Source: Alterluteimonas quercicellularis (GTDB taxonomy: Bacteria > Pseudomonadota > Gammaproteobacteria > Xanthomonadales > Xanthomonadaceae). Taken from it: 64,000 bases of DNA. The translations under genes were made by a program, and so were the position numbers. The notes under the pieces were generated by a model, which saw only the letters and a list, made by a program, of their open reading frames with translations, did not search any database and had not been told where the DNA came from. Location: positions 1 through 64,000 of the forward strand of contig NZ_JAIWPR010000020.1 of the NCBI RefSeq assembly GCF_021191635.1. The letters are read 5' to 3'. Numbering within the stretch: position 1 is the first letter of the stretch; each line of letters starts with the position of its first letter. Positions 36,631 through 44,700 of the stretch are shown piece after piece.

Positions 36631-37764
36631 ATGGACATCGGCTACTTCCTGAAGCTGATGACGGAAAAGAACGCGTCGGACATGTTCCTGACCACCGGCG
36701 CCCCGGTCTATATCAAGGTCGAAGGCAGACTGTACCCCCTGGGCCATACCAGCCTGCCGCCGGGCATGGTGAAGAAGATCGCCTACTCGCTGATGGACGA
36801 GGGCCAGGTCCCGGTGTTCGAGCGCGAGCTGGAGCTGAACATGGCGCTGTCGCTGCGCGATTCGGGCCGCTTCCGCGTCAACGTGTTCAAGCAGCGCGGC
36901 GAGATCGGCATGGTGATCCGCGCCATCCGCAGCGCGATCCCGAGCATCGAGGAACTGCAGCTGCCGCAGGTGCTCAAGCAGATCATCATGGCGCCGCGCG
37001 GGCTGGTGCTGATCGTCGGCTCCACCGGTTCCGGCAAGTCGACCACGCTGGCCTCGATGATCGACCACCGCAACGCCAGCACCTCGGGCCACATCCTCAC
37101 CATCGAGGACCCGATCGAGTACCTGCACCGGCACAAGAAGTCGATCGTCAACCAGCGCGAGGTCGGGCTGGACACCCACAGCTTCCACAACGCGCTCAAG
37201 AACGCGATGCGCGAGGCGCCGGACGTGATCCTGATCGGCGAGATCCTCGACGCCACCACCATGGAGGCGGCGATCGCCTTCGCCGAGACCGGGCACCTGT
37301 GCCTGGCCACGCTGCACTCCAACAACGCCGACCAGACCATCGAGCGCATCCTCAACTTCTTCAACGAGTCCGCGCACAAGAACGTGCTGATGAACCTGGC
37401 GCTCAACCTGCGCGCGGTGGTCAGCCAGCGGCTGGTGACCGGCGTCGACGGGCGCCGCCTGCCGGCGGCGGAGGTGCTGATCAACACCCCGATGATCCGC
37501 GACCTGCTGCGCCGCGGCCAGGTGCACGAGATCAAGCAGGCGATGGAGGAATCGCTGGAGGAAGGCATGGAGAGCTTCGACCAGTGCCTGTTCCGGCTGT
37601 ACAAGGACGGCCGCATCGACCTCGAGGAGGCGCTGAAGGCGGCCGACTCCCGCGACGGGCTGGCGCTGAAGTTCCGCCTCTCCGAAGGCGGCGACGTGCA
37701 CGACCCCTACGCGGACGTGTTCTCGCCCGAAGACGAGTTCCGCGGCGGCCCGGCCGCGGCCTGA
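36631..37764 (+). CDS. pilU: Type IV pilus retraction ATPase PilU
   Basis: 377-residue hexameric ATPase of the PilT/PilU group, which powers pilus retraction and twitching at the inner membrane. Walker A is GSTGSGKSTT (near residue 131), the Asp box LTIEDPIEYLH, Walker B DVILIGEILD and the His box LATLHSNNADQ. The C-terminal extension past 340 and AIRSAIPSIEELQLP favour PilU over PilT. ATG 36631 has GGGG nine bases upstream. The arginine usual in GEIRD is leucine here. No pilT lies next to it in this window. Confidence 0.9.
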   Translation: MDIGYFLKLMTEKNASDMFLTTGAPVYIKVEGRLYPLGHTSLPPGMVKKIAYSLMDEGQVPVFERELELNMALSLRDSGRFRVNVFKQRGEIGMVIRAIRSAIPSIEELQLPQVLKQIIMAPRGLVLIVGSTGSGKSTTLASMIDHRNASTSGHILTIEDPIEYLHRHKKSIVNQREVGLDTHSFHNALKNAMREAPDVILIGEILDATTMEAAIAFAETGHLCLATLHSNNADQTIERILNFFNESAHKNVLMNLALNLRAVVSQRLVTGVDGRRLPAAEVLINTPMIRDLLRRGQVHEIKQAMEESLEEGMESFDQCLFRLYKDGRIDLEEALKAADSRDGLALKFRLSEGGDVHDPYADVFSPEDEFRGGPAAA

Positions 37765-37790
37765 CGCTCGCGCGAGAGGCGATAAGTCCC

Positions 37791-37833
37791 GCGGCCCGCG
37801 CCACGCGGGGCCGGCCGCGGCCGCGCGGGCCGC
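37791..37833. terminator. Possible bidirectional terminator between pilU and maiA
   Basis: GCGGCCCGCG (37791-37800) pairs with CGCGGGCCGC (37824-37833) over 10 bp in the 71-bp gap between converging genes. There is no U-tract on either side, so function is uncertain. Confidence 0.3.
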
Positions 37834-37835
37834 CG

Positions 37836-38492
37836 CTACGGCGCGTCGGGCTGCCGCTCGGGGCGCGCCGCGTCGAAGGCCGGCAGCGCGAGGCAGGCGC
37901 GCTCGATCGCGGCCAGGACCGGGAACGCGTCCGGCGACACGCCGAAGCGGCGGGCGTTGTAGAGCTGCGGCACCAGGCAGCAGTCGGCCAGGCCCGGCTG
38001 GTCGCCGTCGCAGAAGGTGCCGGTCGAGGGGTGGTCGCGCAGCAGCGCCTCGAAGGCGCCCAGCCCTTCCACCATCCAGTGCTTCATCCACTCGTCGCGC
38101 TCGGGCTGCGGCACGTGCCACTCGTGCTCGAAGAAGCGCAGCACCCGCAGGTTGTTGAGCGGGTGGATGTCGCAGGCGATCAGCTGCGCCAGCTCGCGCA
38201 CGCGCTGCCGGCCGCGGGCGGTCGCCGGCAGCAGCGGCGGCTCCGGCCACGTCTCGTCGAGGTACTCCAGGATCGACAGCGACTGCCGCATGCGGCGCTG
38301 GCCGTGCGCCAGCACCGGCACCAGCTTCTGCGGGTTCTGCGCGACGTACTCCGGGCGGAACTGCTCGCCGCCGTCGCGCACCAGGTGCACGGGCAGGACC
38401 TCGTAGGGCAGGCCCTTGAGGTTCAGGCCGATGCGTACGCGATAGGCGGCGCTCGACCGCCAGTAGGAGTACAGCGCCAGGCGCTCCGTCAT
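37836..38492 (-). CDS. maiA: Maleylacetoacetate isomerase
   Basis: 218-residue glutathione-dependent zeta-class GST that isomerises maleylacetoacetate to fumarylacetoacetate in tyrosine breakdown. The N-terminal thioredoxin-like domain has YSYWRSSAAYRVRIGLNLKG and VLAHGQRRMRQSLSILEYLD; the helical C-terminal domain contains ACDIHPLNNLRVLRFFEHEW and GDQPGLADCCLVPQLYNARR, a zeta-class mark. The serine motif reads RSSAAYR, as in other bacterial MaiA. It sits 102 bp downstream of the fumarylacetoacetase gene on the same strand. Confidence 0.92.
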   Translation of the reverse strand: MTERLALYSYWRSSAAYRVRIGLNLKGLPYEVLPVHLVRDGGEQFRPEYVAQNPQKLVPVLAHGQRRMRQSLSILEYLDETWPEPPLLPATARGRQRVRELAQLIACDIHPLNNLRVLRFFEHEWHVPQPERDEWMKHWMVEGLGAFEALLRDHPSTGTFCDGDQPGLADCCLVPQLYNARRFGVSPDAFPVLAAIERACLALPAFDAARPERQPDAP

Positions 38493-38594
38493 GTCCTTCC
38501 CCTGCCCCGCCCCGGCGGCATGCCGGACCGACAGGCACGTTAACCCGCTCCCGCGCGCGCGGAACGCCGTCCGTCCCGCGCAGGACGCGGTTCG

Positions 38595-39581
38595 TCAGTC
38601 CGCCTGGCGCTCGATGCGCTGCTCGATCGCGCCGAAGACCGAACGCCCCTGCGCATCGAGCATCTCGATGCGCACCACGTCGCCGAAGGCGAGGAACGGC
38701 GTGCGCGGCGCGCCGTGCTCCAGCGTCTCGACGGTGCGCTTCTCGGCGAAGCACGAGGCGCCCTTCGACGTGTCCTGGTTGGCGATCGTGCCCGAGCCGA
38801 CGAGGGTGCCGGCCGACAGCGGGCGCGTCCGCGCCGCATGCGCGATCAGCTGCGCGAAGTCGAACTGCATGTCCACGCCGGCGTCGGGCGCGCCGAACCA
38901 CTCGCCGTTGACGTGGGTCGTGAGCGGCAGGTGGACCTTGCTGTCGCGCCAGGCCTCGCCCAGCTCGTCGGGGGTGACGAGCACCGGCGACAGCGCCGAG
39001 CGCGGCTTGGACTGCAGGAAGCCGAAGCCCTTGGCGAGCTCGGCGGGGATCAGGTTGCGCAGCGAGACGTCGTTGACCAGCCCGACCAGCTTCACGTGGC
39101 CGGCGGCCTGCGCGGGGCCGGCGGCCATCGGCACGTCGTCGGTGACCACGACGATCTCGGCCTCCAGGTCGATGCCGTAGTCCTCGCTCGTCACCCGCAC
39201 CGGTTCCCTGGGGGCCAGGAAGCCGGCGCTGGTGGCCTGGTACATCAGCGGGTCGGTGTAGAAGCTCTCCGGCACCTCGGCGCCGCGGGCGCGGCGCACG
39301 CGCTCCACGTGCGGCAGGTAGGCGCTGCCGTCGACGAACTCGTAGGCGCGCGGCAGCGGCGAAGCCAGCGCCTCGACGTCGAGGGCGAAGGCGCCGTCGG
39401 CCTCGCCCCGCTCCAGCCGCTCGGCCAGCGCCTGCAGCGCCGGCGCCGACTCCGCCCAGTCCTCGAGCGCGCGCTGCAGCGTCGGCGCGATCGCGCCGGC
39501 GCGCACCGCGCGGCCGAGATCGCGCGAGACCACTACCAGGGTGCCGTCGCGGCCGCCCTCCTTCAGGGAACCGAGCTTCAT
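38595..39581 (-). CDS. Fumarylacetoacetate hydrolase family protein
   Basis: 328 residues from ATG 39581 (MKLGSLKEGGRDGTLVVVSR); the extra residues to 39635 are unlikely. Cleaves fumarylacetoacetate to fumarate and acetoacetate, the last step of tyrosine degradation. Marks of the FAH fold are EIVVVTDDVP with the metal-binding acidic residues, KLVGLVNDVSLRN, and LSAGTLVGSGTIANQDTSKG. The adjacent maiA and the long N-terminal domain support true fumarylacetoacetase over 2-oxo-hepta-diene hydrolases. The product acetoacetate could be used by ScoAB encoded at 3.6-5 kb. Confidence 0.9.
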   Translation of the reverse strand: MKLGSLKEGGRDGTLVVVSRDLGRAVRAGAIAPTLQRALEDWAESAPALQALAERLERGEADGAFALDVEALASPLPRAYEFVDGSAYLPHVERVRRARGAEVPESFYTDPLMYQATSAGFLAPREPVRVTSEDYGIDLEAEIVVVTDDVPMAAGPAQAAGHVKLVGLVNDVSLRNLIPAELAKGFGFLQSKPRSALSPVLVTPDELGEAWRDSKVHLPLTTHVNGEWFGAPDAGVDMQFDFAQLIAHAARTRPLSAGTLVGSGTIANQDTSKGASCFAEKRTVETLEHGAPRTPFLAFGDVVRIEMLDAQGRSVFGAIEQRIERQAD

Positions 39582-39690
39582 GGGCGCCTCATCTCCGGGG
39601 ACAATCGATTTCAATTGTAACCATTGCCGGGACACCTGGAGCGTGGGCGAACGGCCCGGACGGCTTCCGCCGCCCGCGCTCCGGCACCAC

Positions 39691-40428
39691 TCACTCGTCG
39701 CCCTGGAATGCGTCCGCGCGCAGGGTGATCACCAGGGTGTCGCGGTGGCCGTGCCCGGCCAGCGGCTGGATCGGGGTGGACTCGTGGATCACCCGGGCGT
39801 CGTCGAGCAGCAGCAGCGACCAGGGCGCGGACAGCGTGAACCGCTGCCCGTGGGGGCCCTCGGCCTCGAACACCCGGGTCTCGCCGCCCTTGATGCCCGA
39901 TCGCGCCACCAGCGCCACCGCGACCAGGTCCACGCCGTCGCGATGCGCGCCCTCGGGCGTGGGCCGGCCGATGCCGTCGCTGGTGTCGATGCGGAACTGG
40001 TGCGCCTCGACGTGCCACGCCCGCTCGCCGCGCAGCGCGTCGGCCAGACCCGCCAGCCCGCGCAGCAGGCCCTGCCAGGCCGGCCGGCCGGCGATGCCGG
40101 GCTCCACCGGCTCGAACCAGCGGCGCATGCCGCCGTGCAGGGCGTTGTAGTCGCGCGGCTGCCAGTGCGCGCGATGCGGCGCCTGCACGACCGTGCCGGC
40201 CTGCACCACGAAGCAGGAGTGCCGGCGCCGGCGGTAGCGGCCGCCGTCCATCAGGTAGGTGTCGGGCGGCAGCCGGTCCCAGCTCTCGCGCATCGCCTCG
40301 AAGGCCGCGAGGGAGGCGCCGGCCAGGCCGGCCACGTCGGCGGGCGCCAGCACCGCGAAGCCGCGCTCGCGCATCGCCCCGGCCACGGCGGCCAGCGGCG
40401 TCGACGGCGGGGAGAGCGTTGCGGTCAT
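39691..40428 (-). CDS. 2OG-Fe(II) dioxygenase (2OG-Fe_Oxy_2 family)
   Basis: 245 residues from ATG 40428. Double-stranded beta-helix oxygenase using 2-oxoglutarate and Fe(II). The iron ligands are seen as HRD in GAHRDGVDLVAVALVAR and the distal His in DDARVIHESTPI, with an Arg near HRDTLVITLR for 2-oxoglutarate. The family includes free amino-acid hydroxylases (such as isoleucine dioxygenase), so an amino acid may be the substrate; this is inference. The gene begins just past the terminator that follows tRNA-Gln. Confidence 0.85.
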   Translation of the reverse strand: MTATLSPPSTPLAAVAGAMRERGFAVLAPADVAGLAGASLAAFEAMRESWDRLPPDTYLMDGGRYRRRRHSCFVVQAGTVVQAPHRAHWQPRDYNALHGGMRRWFEPVEPGIAGRPAWQGLLRGLAGLADALRGERAWHVEAHQFRIDTSDGIGRPTPEGAHRDGVDLVAVALVARSGIKGGETRVFEAEGPHGQRFTLSAPWSLLLLDDARVIHESTPIQPLAGHGHRDTLVITLRADAFQGDE

Positions 40429-40440
40429 GCGCGATCCTGA

Positions 40441-40475
40441 AAAGAAGAAACCCGCCGGAGGGCGGGTTCTTCGTG
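40441..40475 (-). terminator. Intrinsic terminator after tRNA-Gln
   Basis: On the minus strand AACCCGCC-CTCC-GGCGGGTT (stem arms 40461-40468 and 40449-40456) is followed by TTTCTTCTTTT. An 8-bp stem, 4-base loop and pyrimidine-rich tail make this the best rho-independent terminator in the window. It would end the rplM-rpsI-tRNA transcript. Confidence 0.8.
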
Positions 40476-40491
40476 CCCTGCCGAGGCAGGG
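40476..40491. repeat. Short perfect hairpin between tRNA-Gln and its terminator
   Basis: CCCTGCC (40476-40482), GA, GGCAGGG (40485-40491). Lies in the tRNA 3' trailer and may guide processing; no further evidence. Confidence 0.5.
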
Positions 40492-40497
40492 TGGAAC

Positions 40498-40572
40498 TGG
40501 CAGCCCCGGATGGATTCGAACCACCGAATGCCTGAGTCAGAGTCAGGTGCCTTACCGCTTGGCGACGGGGCT
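40498..40572 (-). tRNA. tRNA-Gln (anticodon CTG)
   Basis: The minus strand folds as a tRNA of 75 nt. The 7-bp acceptor stem is AGCCCCG/CGGGGCT. The D-arm region contains CGCCAAGCGGTAAGGC. The anticodon stem CCTGA/TCAGG closes loop CTCTGAC, with CTG at positions 34-36. The T-arm carries GGTTCGAATCC. An encoded CCA follows discriminator G. It lies 69 bp downstream of rpsI. Confidence 0.95.
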
Positions 40573-40641
40573 GTGGATGCCGATTGTAGCGCCGATCCGC
40601 CGGGGCCGCACCCGTGGGGCGCGGCGCCGGAGCGGCCGGGA

Positions 40642-41034
40642 TTAACGCTTCGAGAACTGGGTCGCGCGACGGGCCTTGTGCAGGCCGACCTTCTTGCGCT
40701 CGACCTCGCGGGCGTCGCGGGTCATGAAGCCGGCCTTGCGCAGTTCGGGCTTCAGCGACTCGTCGTACTCCACCAGCGCGCGGGCGATCCCCAGGCGGAT
40801 CGCGCCGGCCTGGCCGGTCGTGCCGCCGCCGACGGCGGTGACGACGATGTCGAACTTGTCGGTGTTGCTGGTCAGTTCCAGCGGCTGGCGCACGATCATG
40901 CGCGCGGTCTCGCGGCCGAAGAACTCGTCCAGCGGACGGTCGTTGACGGTGATGTTGCCCGAGCCCTTGCGCAGGAACACGCGGGCGACGGAGGACTTGC
41001 GACGGCCGGTGCCGTAATTCTGGGAGATAGCCAT
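40642..41034 (-). CDS. rpsI: 30S ribosomal protein S9
   Basis: 130 residues. Typical S9: [18 protein letters not shown] at the start, [20 protein letters not shown] in the middle and the basic end [17 protein letters not shown], whose tail reaches the P-site tRNA. It follows rplM with 61 bp between, the conserved L13-S9 operon. tRNA-Gln and a strong terminator lie downstream. Confidence 0.98.
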   Translation of the reverse strand: MAISQNYGTGRRKSSVARVFLRKGSGNITVNDRPLDEFFGRETARMIVRQPLELTSNTDKFDIVVTAVGGGTTGQAGAIRLGIARALVEYDESLKPELRKAGFMTRDAREVERKKVGLHKARRATQFSKR

Positions 41035-41095
41035 GAGTGCGCTCTACTTTGAAAGTCCGCACATGGAAGTGCGGGCTCTTGCGAAGGGATTCGCG

Positions 41096-41524
41096 TCAGA
41101 TTTCCAGGGGCTGCGGCTGCTGGGCGACGTGCGGATGCTCGGCGCCCTTGTAGACCTTGAGCTTGCGGTACATTGCGCGGCCGAGCGGGTTCTTCGGCAG
41201 CATGCCCTTGACCGCGATCTCGATCACCCGCTCGGGGTGGCGCTCCAGCGCCTGGCCCAGCGACTCGGTCTTGAGGTTGCCGATGTAGCCGGTGAAGCGG
41301 TGGTAGTACTTGTCGGTCAGCTTCTTGCCGGTCACCGCGACCTTCTCGGCGTTGACCACGATGATGTAGTCGCCGGTGTCGACGTGCGGGGTGTAGACGG
41401 GCTTGTGCTTGCCGCGCAGGCGGCGCGCGATCTCGCTGCTGAGGCGGCCGAGGGTCTTGCCGGTGGCATCGACCACGTACCAGTCTCGCTGGACGGTCTC
41501 GGACTTGGCGCTGAAAGTCTTCAT
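41096..41524 (-). CDS. rplM: 50S ribosomal protein L13
   Basis: 142 residues from ATG 41524 ([20 protein letters not shown]). Family marks are [39 protein letters not shown] and [19 protein letters not shown]. First gene of the L13-S9 operon. The frame continues upstream to 41704 but the coding pattern ends at this start. A candidate -10 (TATCAT, 41632-41637) implies a leader of about 100 nt, which may serve autoregulation. Confidence 0.98.
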   Translation of the reverse strand: MKTFSAKSETVQRDWYVVDATGKTLGRLSSEIARRLRGKHKPVYTPHVDTGDYIIVVNAEKVAVTGKKLTDKYYHRFTGYIGNLKTESLGQALERHPERVIEIAVKGMLPKNPLGRAMYRKLKVYKGAEHPHVAQQPQPLEI

Positions 41525-41631
41525 GACGGGATTTCCGGTACTCGGCTCGGTCGCTGGTCGGGCTGGTTCCGGGCGGCCGTCGGCCGGGCGCGGAAGGTCG
41601 CCTCGCGATGTGGGCGGAACAAAGAGGCGGA

Positions 41632-41637
41632 ATGATA
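41632..41637 (-). promoter_or_regulatory. Candidate -10 element for rplM-rpsI
   Basis: Minus strand TATCAT in GCTATCATTCC, 108 bp before the rplM start. No clear -35. Confidence 0.3.
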
Positions 41638-41719
41638 GCGGTCCGGTCCCGCCGCCGCAAGCGGCCGGGGTCCACGCGATCAGGGGCCGGCCGGCGGCCG
41701 GCAACGGGACGGTACGCCC

Positions 41720-42352
41720 TCAGCCGGCGTGGGAGACGTCGTGGCCGCCGTGGCCGGCACCGGCCGCGGGACGGATCATGCGCCGCGACAGGCCGCGCAC
41801 CACCGCCTGGGCGGCGCGCCGCGCGGCGCTGCGGCGGGGGACCCGGAACACGCCGACGGTGTCGCCCCAGGCCGCGCTGTCCGGATCGGCGTCGGGCTCC
41901 CAGTCGGTGGTGATCTCCACGCTCTCCACCCCGGCCCAGCGCGCCAGGGCGTCGAAGCCGTCCGGGTAGAAGCGCCAGCAGTCGACCGGATAGCGATGCT
42001 CCGGGCCGCGCGAGGGCGCGATCAGGAACACCAGCCCGCCGGGAGCGACGGTGCGCACCATCTCCAGCCAGCTCAGCCAGAAGAAGTCCATGTGCTCGAT
42101 CGCCTGGCCGGAGATCAGCACGTCGATGGAGCCGCTGGCGAACGGCAGCCGGTAGGGCGACTCCAGCACCACGTCCACGTTCGGGCCCGGCTCGAGGTCG
42201 GCGCCGATGTAGGTCCACGCCGGGTCGTCGAACACCTGTTTGTAGCTGCCGTTGACGTCGTAGCTGCCGATGTCGAGCACGCGCCTGGGCTGCGACCGCG
42301 GCAGGTAGCGGGAGACCAAGTCCCCCATGTGCCTCATGGAACTCGAATGCAC
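41720..42352 (-). CDS. SAM-dependent methyltransferase, type-11 like
   Basis: 210 residues. The start is GTG 42352, supported by GGGGGAG six bases upstream; ATGs at 42337 and 42328 are alternatives. SAM motif I is RRVLDIGSYDVNGSY (glycine-poor but recognisable), then YIGADLEPGPNVDVVL and IDVLISGQAIEHMDFFW, with VAPGGLVFLIAPSRGPEHRYP. Proteins of this type occur in LPS and capsule loci and carry the phrase VDCWRFYPDGFDALARWAG. The C-terminal 40 residues are Ala/Arg/Gly-rich. It stands alone between rplM and a secreted-protein gene. Acceptor unknown. Confidence 0.78.
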   Translation of the reverse strand: MHSSSMRHMGDLVSRYLPRSQPRRVLDIGSYDVNGSYKQVFDDPAWTYIGADLEPGPNVDVVLESPYRLPFASGSIDVLISGQAIEHMDFFWLSWLEMVRTVAPGGLVFLIAPSRGPEHRYPVDCWRFYPDGFDALARWAGVESVEITTDWEPDADPDSAAWGDTVGVFRVPRRSAARRAAQAVVRGLSRRMIRPAAGAGHGGHDVSHAG

Positions 42353-42413
42353 GCGGTTCTCCCCCGTGGGTGGGAGCGCGGGGCCCTCCCCGCGCTCCGC
42401 GTTGCACCTTCGA

Positions 42414-43442
42414 TCAGCGGCCGGGGATCCGGCAGCAGGTCGCGTCCACTTCGTACCCCAGGAGCCCGCCGATGATCGACGTCGTCAGGCCGCAGGTCCA
42501 TCCGGTCGGGGTGCCGTTGGCGTCCACGGCGGGGCCGGACGAGGCCACCGTGAGGCCGATCGGGCCGCCGCAGCCGCCGCCGGTCGCGGTATAGCCGGTC
42601 GGGCAGGTCGACGTCACGTTGATCAGGTTGAGGTTGAGCAGGTTGCCGGTCTGGGTGTTCACCACGCAGTCCAGCGGCGTGGCCACCGGTTCCATGTAGT
42701 AGCCATAGATGTCGACCACCAGGTGCGTGTTCGAGGTCGAGAACGCGGTGAACTGGTTGGCGCAGCCGGGACGACAGAGCTTGAGCGCGATGTGGTTGGC
42801 GATGTCGGAGCCGACGAAGTTGATCGTCGCCGCATTGGGGCGATTGGTATTGGTGGGATACAGGGTGAGATAGCCGACAGGATTCGCCGTGTTGACCGCG
42901 ACCACGTTGGCGAGCAGCACCGAGGCGTTCTCGGGGATGCCGCAGTTGGTGGCCGAGCCGCCCTGCGAGATGAAGTCGGTGGTGGTCCAGCCGCGGAAGC
43001 TGCGGGTGGTGTTGCCGGTCAGGATGCCGCCCGCGACGCGGGTGTCGACGATGCGGCACGGCGGCAGCGGCGTCATCACCAGGTCGTTCTCGGTGTCGCC
43101 GATCTGCATCGGGCGTATGTCCGGCAGGTTGGCGGCGGAGCTGCCGCCGAACAGCGCGCCGGTCATCTCGTCGAAGGTGCCTGCACGGGCGGCCCGGCGC
43201 AGGTTGCCCACGTCCGAGGCGCCGAAGGTGCCGATCATCTGGTCGGTCCATTCGCCGGGCGCCATGCCGTAGCGGCGTTCGATCTGCGGGCCCCATCGCT
43301 TGACGATCTGGCTCGCGTACTGGGCGCGCTGCGCGTCGTCCTGCGCCACGGCCCGCCTTTCGTTCGCGTACGCCAGCGTGATCAACGCGGCGACGCCCAG
43401 TGTGACGCTGACAGCCAATACCTTGCGGTGCTTCGCTTTCAT
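42414..43442 (-). CDS. Secreted beta-rich protein with PCR-x-DTR / CGIP / GYY motifs
   Basis: 342 residues from ATG 43442. A signal peptide with hydrophobic core VLAVSVTLGVAALITLAYA precedes a helical segment (35-110) and a domain with LPPCRIVDTRVAGG, CGIPENASVLLANVVAVN, YLTLYPTNTNRPNAATINFV and THLVVDIYGYYMEP. These motifs recur in secreted beta-propeller or sandwich proteins of myxobacteria, actinomycetes and others; no activity is established. The C-terminal part holds six cysteines and ends TCCRIPGR. Probably extracellular and disulfide-bonded. Monocistronic, between a methyltransferase gene and speD. Confidence 0.75.
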   Translation of the reverse strand: MKAKHRKVLAVSVTLGVAALITLAYANERRAVAQDDAQRAQYASQIVKRWGPQIERRYGMAPGEWTDQMIGTFGASDVGNLRRAARAGTFDEMTGALFGGSSAANLPDIRPMQIGDTENDLVMTPLPPCRIVDTRVAGGILTGNTTRSFRGWTTTDFISQGGSATNCGIPENASVLLANVVAVNTANPVGYLTLYPTNTNRPNAATINFVGSDIANHIALKLCRPGCANQFTAFSTSNTHLVVDIYGYYMEPVATPLDCVVNTQTGNLLNLNLINVTSTCPTGYTATGGGCGGPIGLTVASSGPAVDANGTPTGWTCGLTTSIIGGLLGYEVDATCCRIPGR

Positions 43443-43778
43443 GTCGTTCCCCTCGGTCCTTTTCGGGTGGTCCTTGCTTGGTCGCTGCCTTGGAAAGCAG
43501 CGATTCAGGATTCGCCAGGAGACGGTGAAGGGATCGTGATACGGAACGCACGGTTTCCAATTCATTTTTTCACGGGCGCGCGCACGTCCCGCCCCGGTGG
43601 CAGGCATCGGCCATTCAGCCGGAAACGAGCGCCGGCGACGGCATCGAAGACCGGCCGGGCGACGGCCGCGACCATGATCCGTGGCGGCGGCGGCGCGATC
43701 GTCTTCGAGCCGGCCGGCGCGGCGGCGGGCGCGGCGGGACGGGCGCGGGACGACCCGCGCGAAGCCGCGGAGGGGCCG
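43443..43778. other. 336-bp intergenic stretch upstream of the secreted-protein gene
   Basis: The first 150 bp are AT-richer (an ATTCATTTTTTCACG run near 43560) and likely hold the promoter of the secreted-protein gene. The rest is GC-rich 3' flank of speD without a recognisable gene or terminator. Confidence 0.5.
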
Positions 43779-44570
43779 TCAGTCGGCCAGGTTGCGCCCG
43801 TGGTAGAGCTCTTCGATCTCGCGCTTCAGGCGCGCCTCGATCTTCATCCGCTCCTTGAACGACAGGTTGCGCGCCTTCTCCTCGAACAGGTACTGGTCGA
43901 GGTCGAACTCCTTCAGGTGCATCTTCGTGTGGAAGATGTTCTCCTGGTAGACGTTGACGTCCAGCATCTCGTAGCGCGCCTTGATGTTCTTGGCGAGGAA
44001 GTCCTGGATCGAGTTGATGCGGTGGTCGATGTAGTGCTTCTTGCCCTTGATGTCGCGGGTGAAGCCGCGCACGCGGTAGTCCATCACCACGATGTCGGAC
44101 TCGAGGCTCTCGATCAGGTAGTTCAGCGCCTTCAGCGGCGAGATCACCCCGCAGGTGGCCACGTCGATGTCGGCGCGGAAGGTGGCGATGCCGTTGTCCG
44201 GGTGGGTCTCCGGATAGGTGTGCACCGTGATGTGCGACTTGTCCAGGTGCGCGACCACCGCGTCGGAGATCACGCCCTTGGCGTCCTTGCGGTCGATCAC
44301 CGGCTCCTCGGAGATCAGGATCGTCACCGAGGCGCCCTGGGGATCGTAGTCCTGGCGGGCGATGTTGAGGATGTTGGCGCCGATGATCTCGGCCACGTCG
44401 GTGAGGATCTGGGTCAGCCGGTCCGCGTTGTAGGCCTCGTCGATGTACTCGATGTAGCGCCTGCGCTCGTCCTCCGACGCGGCGTAGCACACGTCGTAGA
44501 TGTTGAAGGACAGGGCCTTCGTCAGGTTGTTGAAGCCCTGGAGCTTCAGTCGGGGCAACGGCTTGACCAC
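43779..44570 (-). CDS. speD: S-adenosylmethionine decarboxylase proenzyme
   Basis: 263 residues of the E. coli SpeD class; makes decarboxylated SAM for spermidine synthesis after self-cleavage to a pyruvoyl enzyme. The cleavage site is the KS in [17 protein letters not shown], and other family blocks are [32 protein letters not shown] and [20 protein letters not shown]. The start is GTG 44570 ([13 protein letters not shown]), where close relatives begin, with GAGGG eight bases upstream; an ATG-less extension upstream is rejected. Divergent from clp with 130 bp between. Confidence 0.95.
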   Translation of the reverse strand: MVKPLPRLKLQGFNNLTKALSFNIYDVCYAASEDERRRYIEYIDEAYNADRLTQILTDVAEIIGANILNIARQDYDPQGASVTILISEEPVIDRKDAKGVISDAVVAHLDKSHITVHTYPETHPDNGIATFRADIDVATCGVISPLKALNYLIESLESDIVVMDYRVRGFTRDIKGKKHYIDHRINSIQDFLAKNIKARYEMLDVNVYQENIFHTKMHLKEFDLDQYLFEEKARNLSFKERMKIEARLKREIEELYHGRNLAD

Positions 44571-44607
44571 GTGGTCGACCCTCACTGCTGGACCGGCGAA
44601 AGGGCGA

Positions 44608-44613
44608 ATTATG
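44608..44613 (-). promoter_or_regulatory. Candidate -10 element for speD
   Basis: Minus strand CATAAT, five of six matches, 38 bp before the speD GTG in the speD-clp spacer. It could be subject to Clp binding, but no TGTGA-N6-TCACA site is seen here. Confidence 0.35.
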
Positions 44614-44667
44614 AGGCAATCGCCCCGAGTTCGCCGCCCCGGGTTTGCCCGCCGGCCCACAACCGCC

Positions 44668-44673
44668 TACTCT
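44668..44673 (+). promoter_or_regulatory. Candidate -10 element for clp
   Basis: TACTCT in GCCTACTCTCGC, 28 bp before the clp ATG. No clear -35. Confidence 0.3.
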
Positions 44674-44700
44674 CGCAAGATTCCCATCTCTGTTCAGGCA

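Noticed and set aside
37240-37254. Loss of the arginine in the PilU Walker B-following motif (GEILD)
   Set aside because: All other ATPase motifs are intact and I recall the same residues in Xanthomonad PilU, so this is a lineage feature rather than a defect.
42337-42352. The 41720 methyltransferase and Wzm both start with codons for MHSSS from almost identical DNA
   Set aside because: Only about 14 bases are shared and the proteins are unrelated after that; probably chance or translation-start preference.
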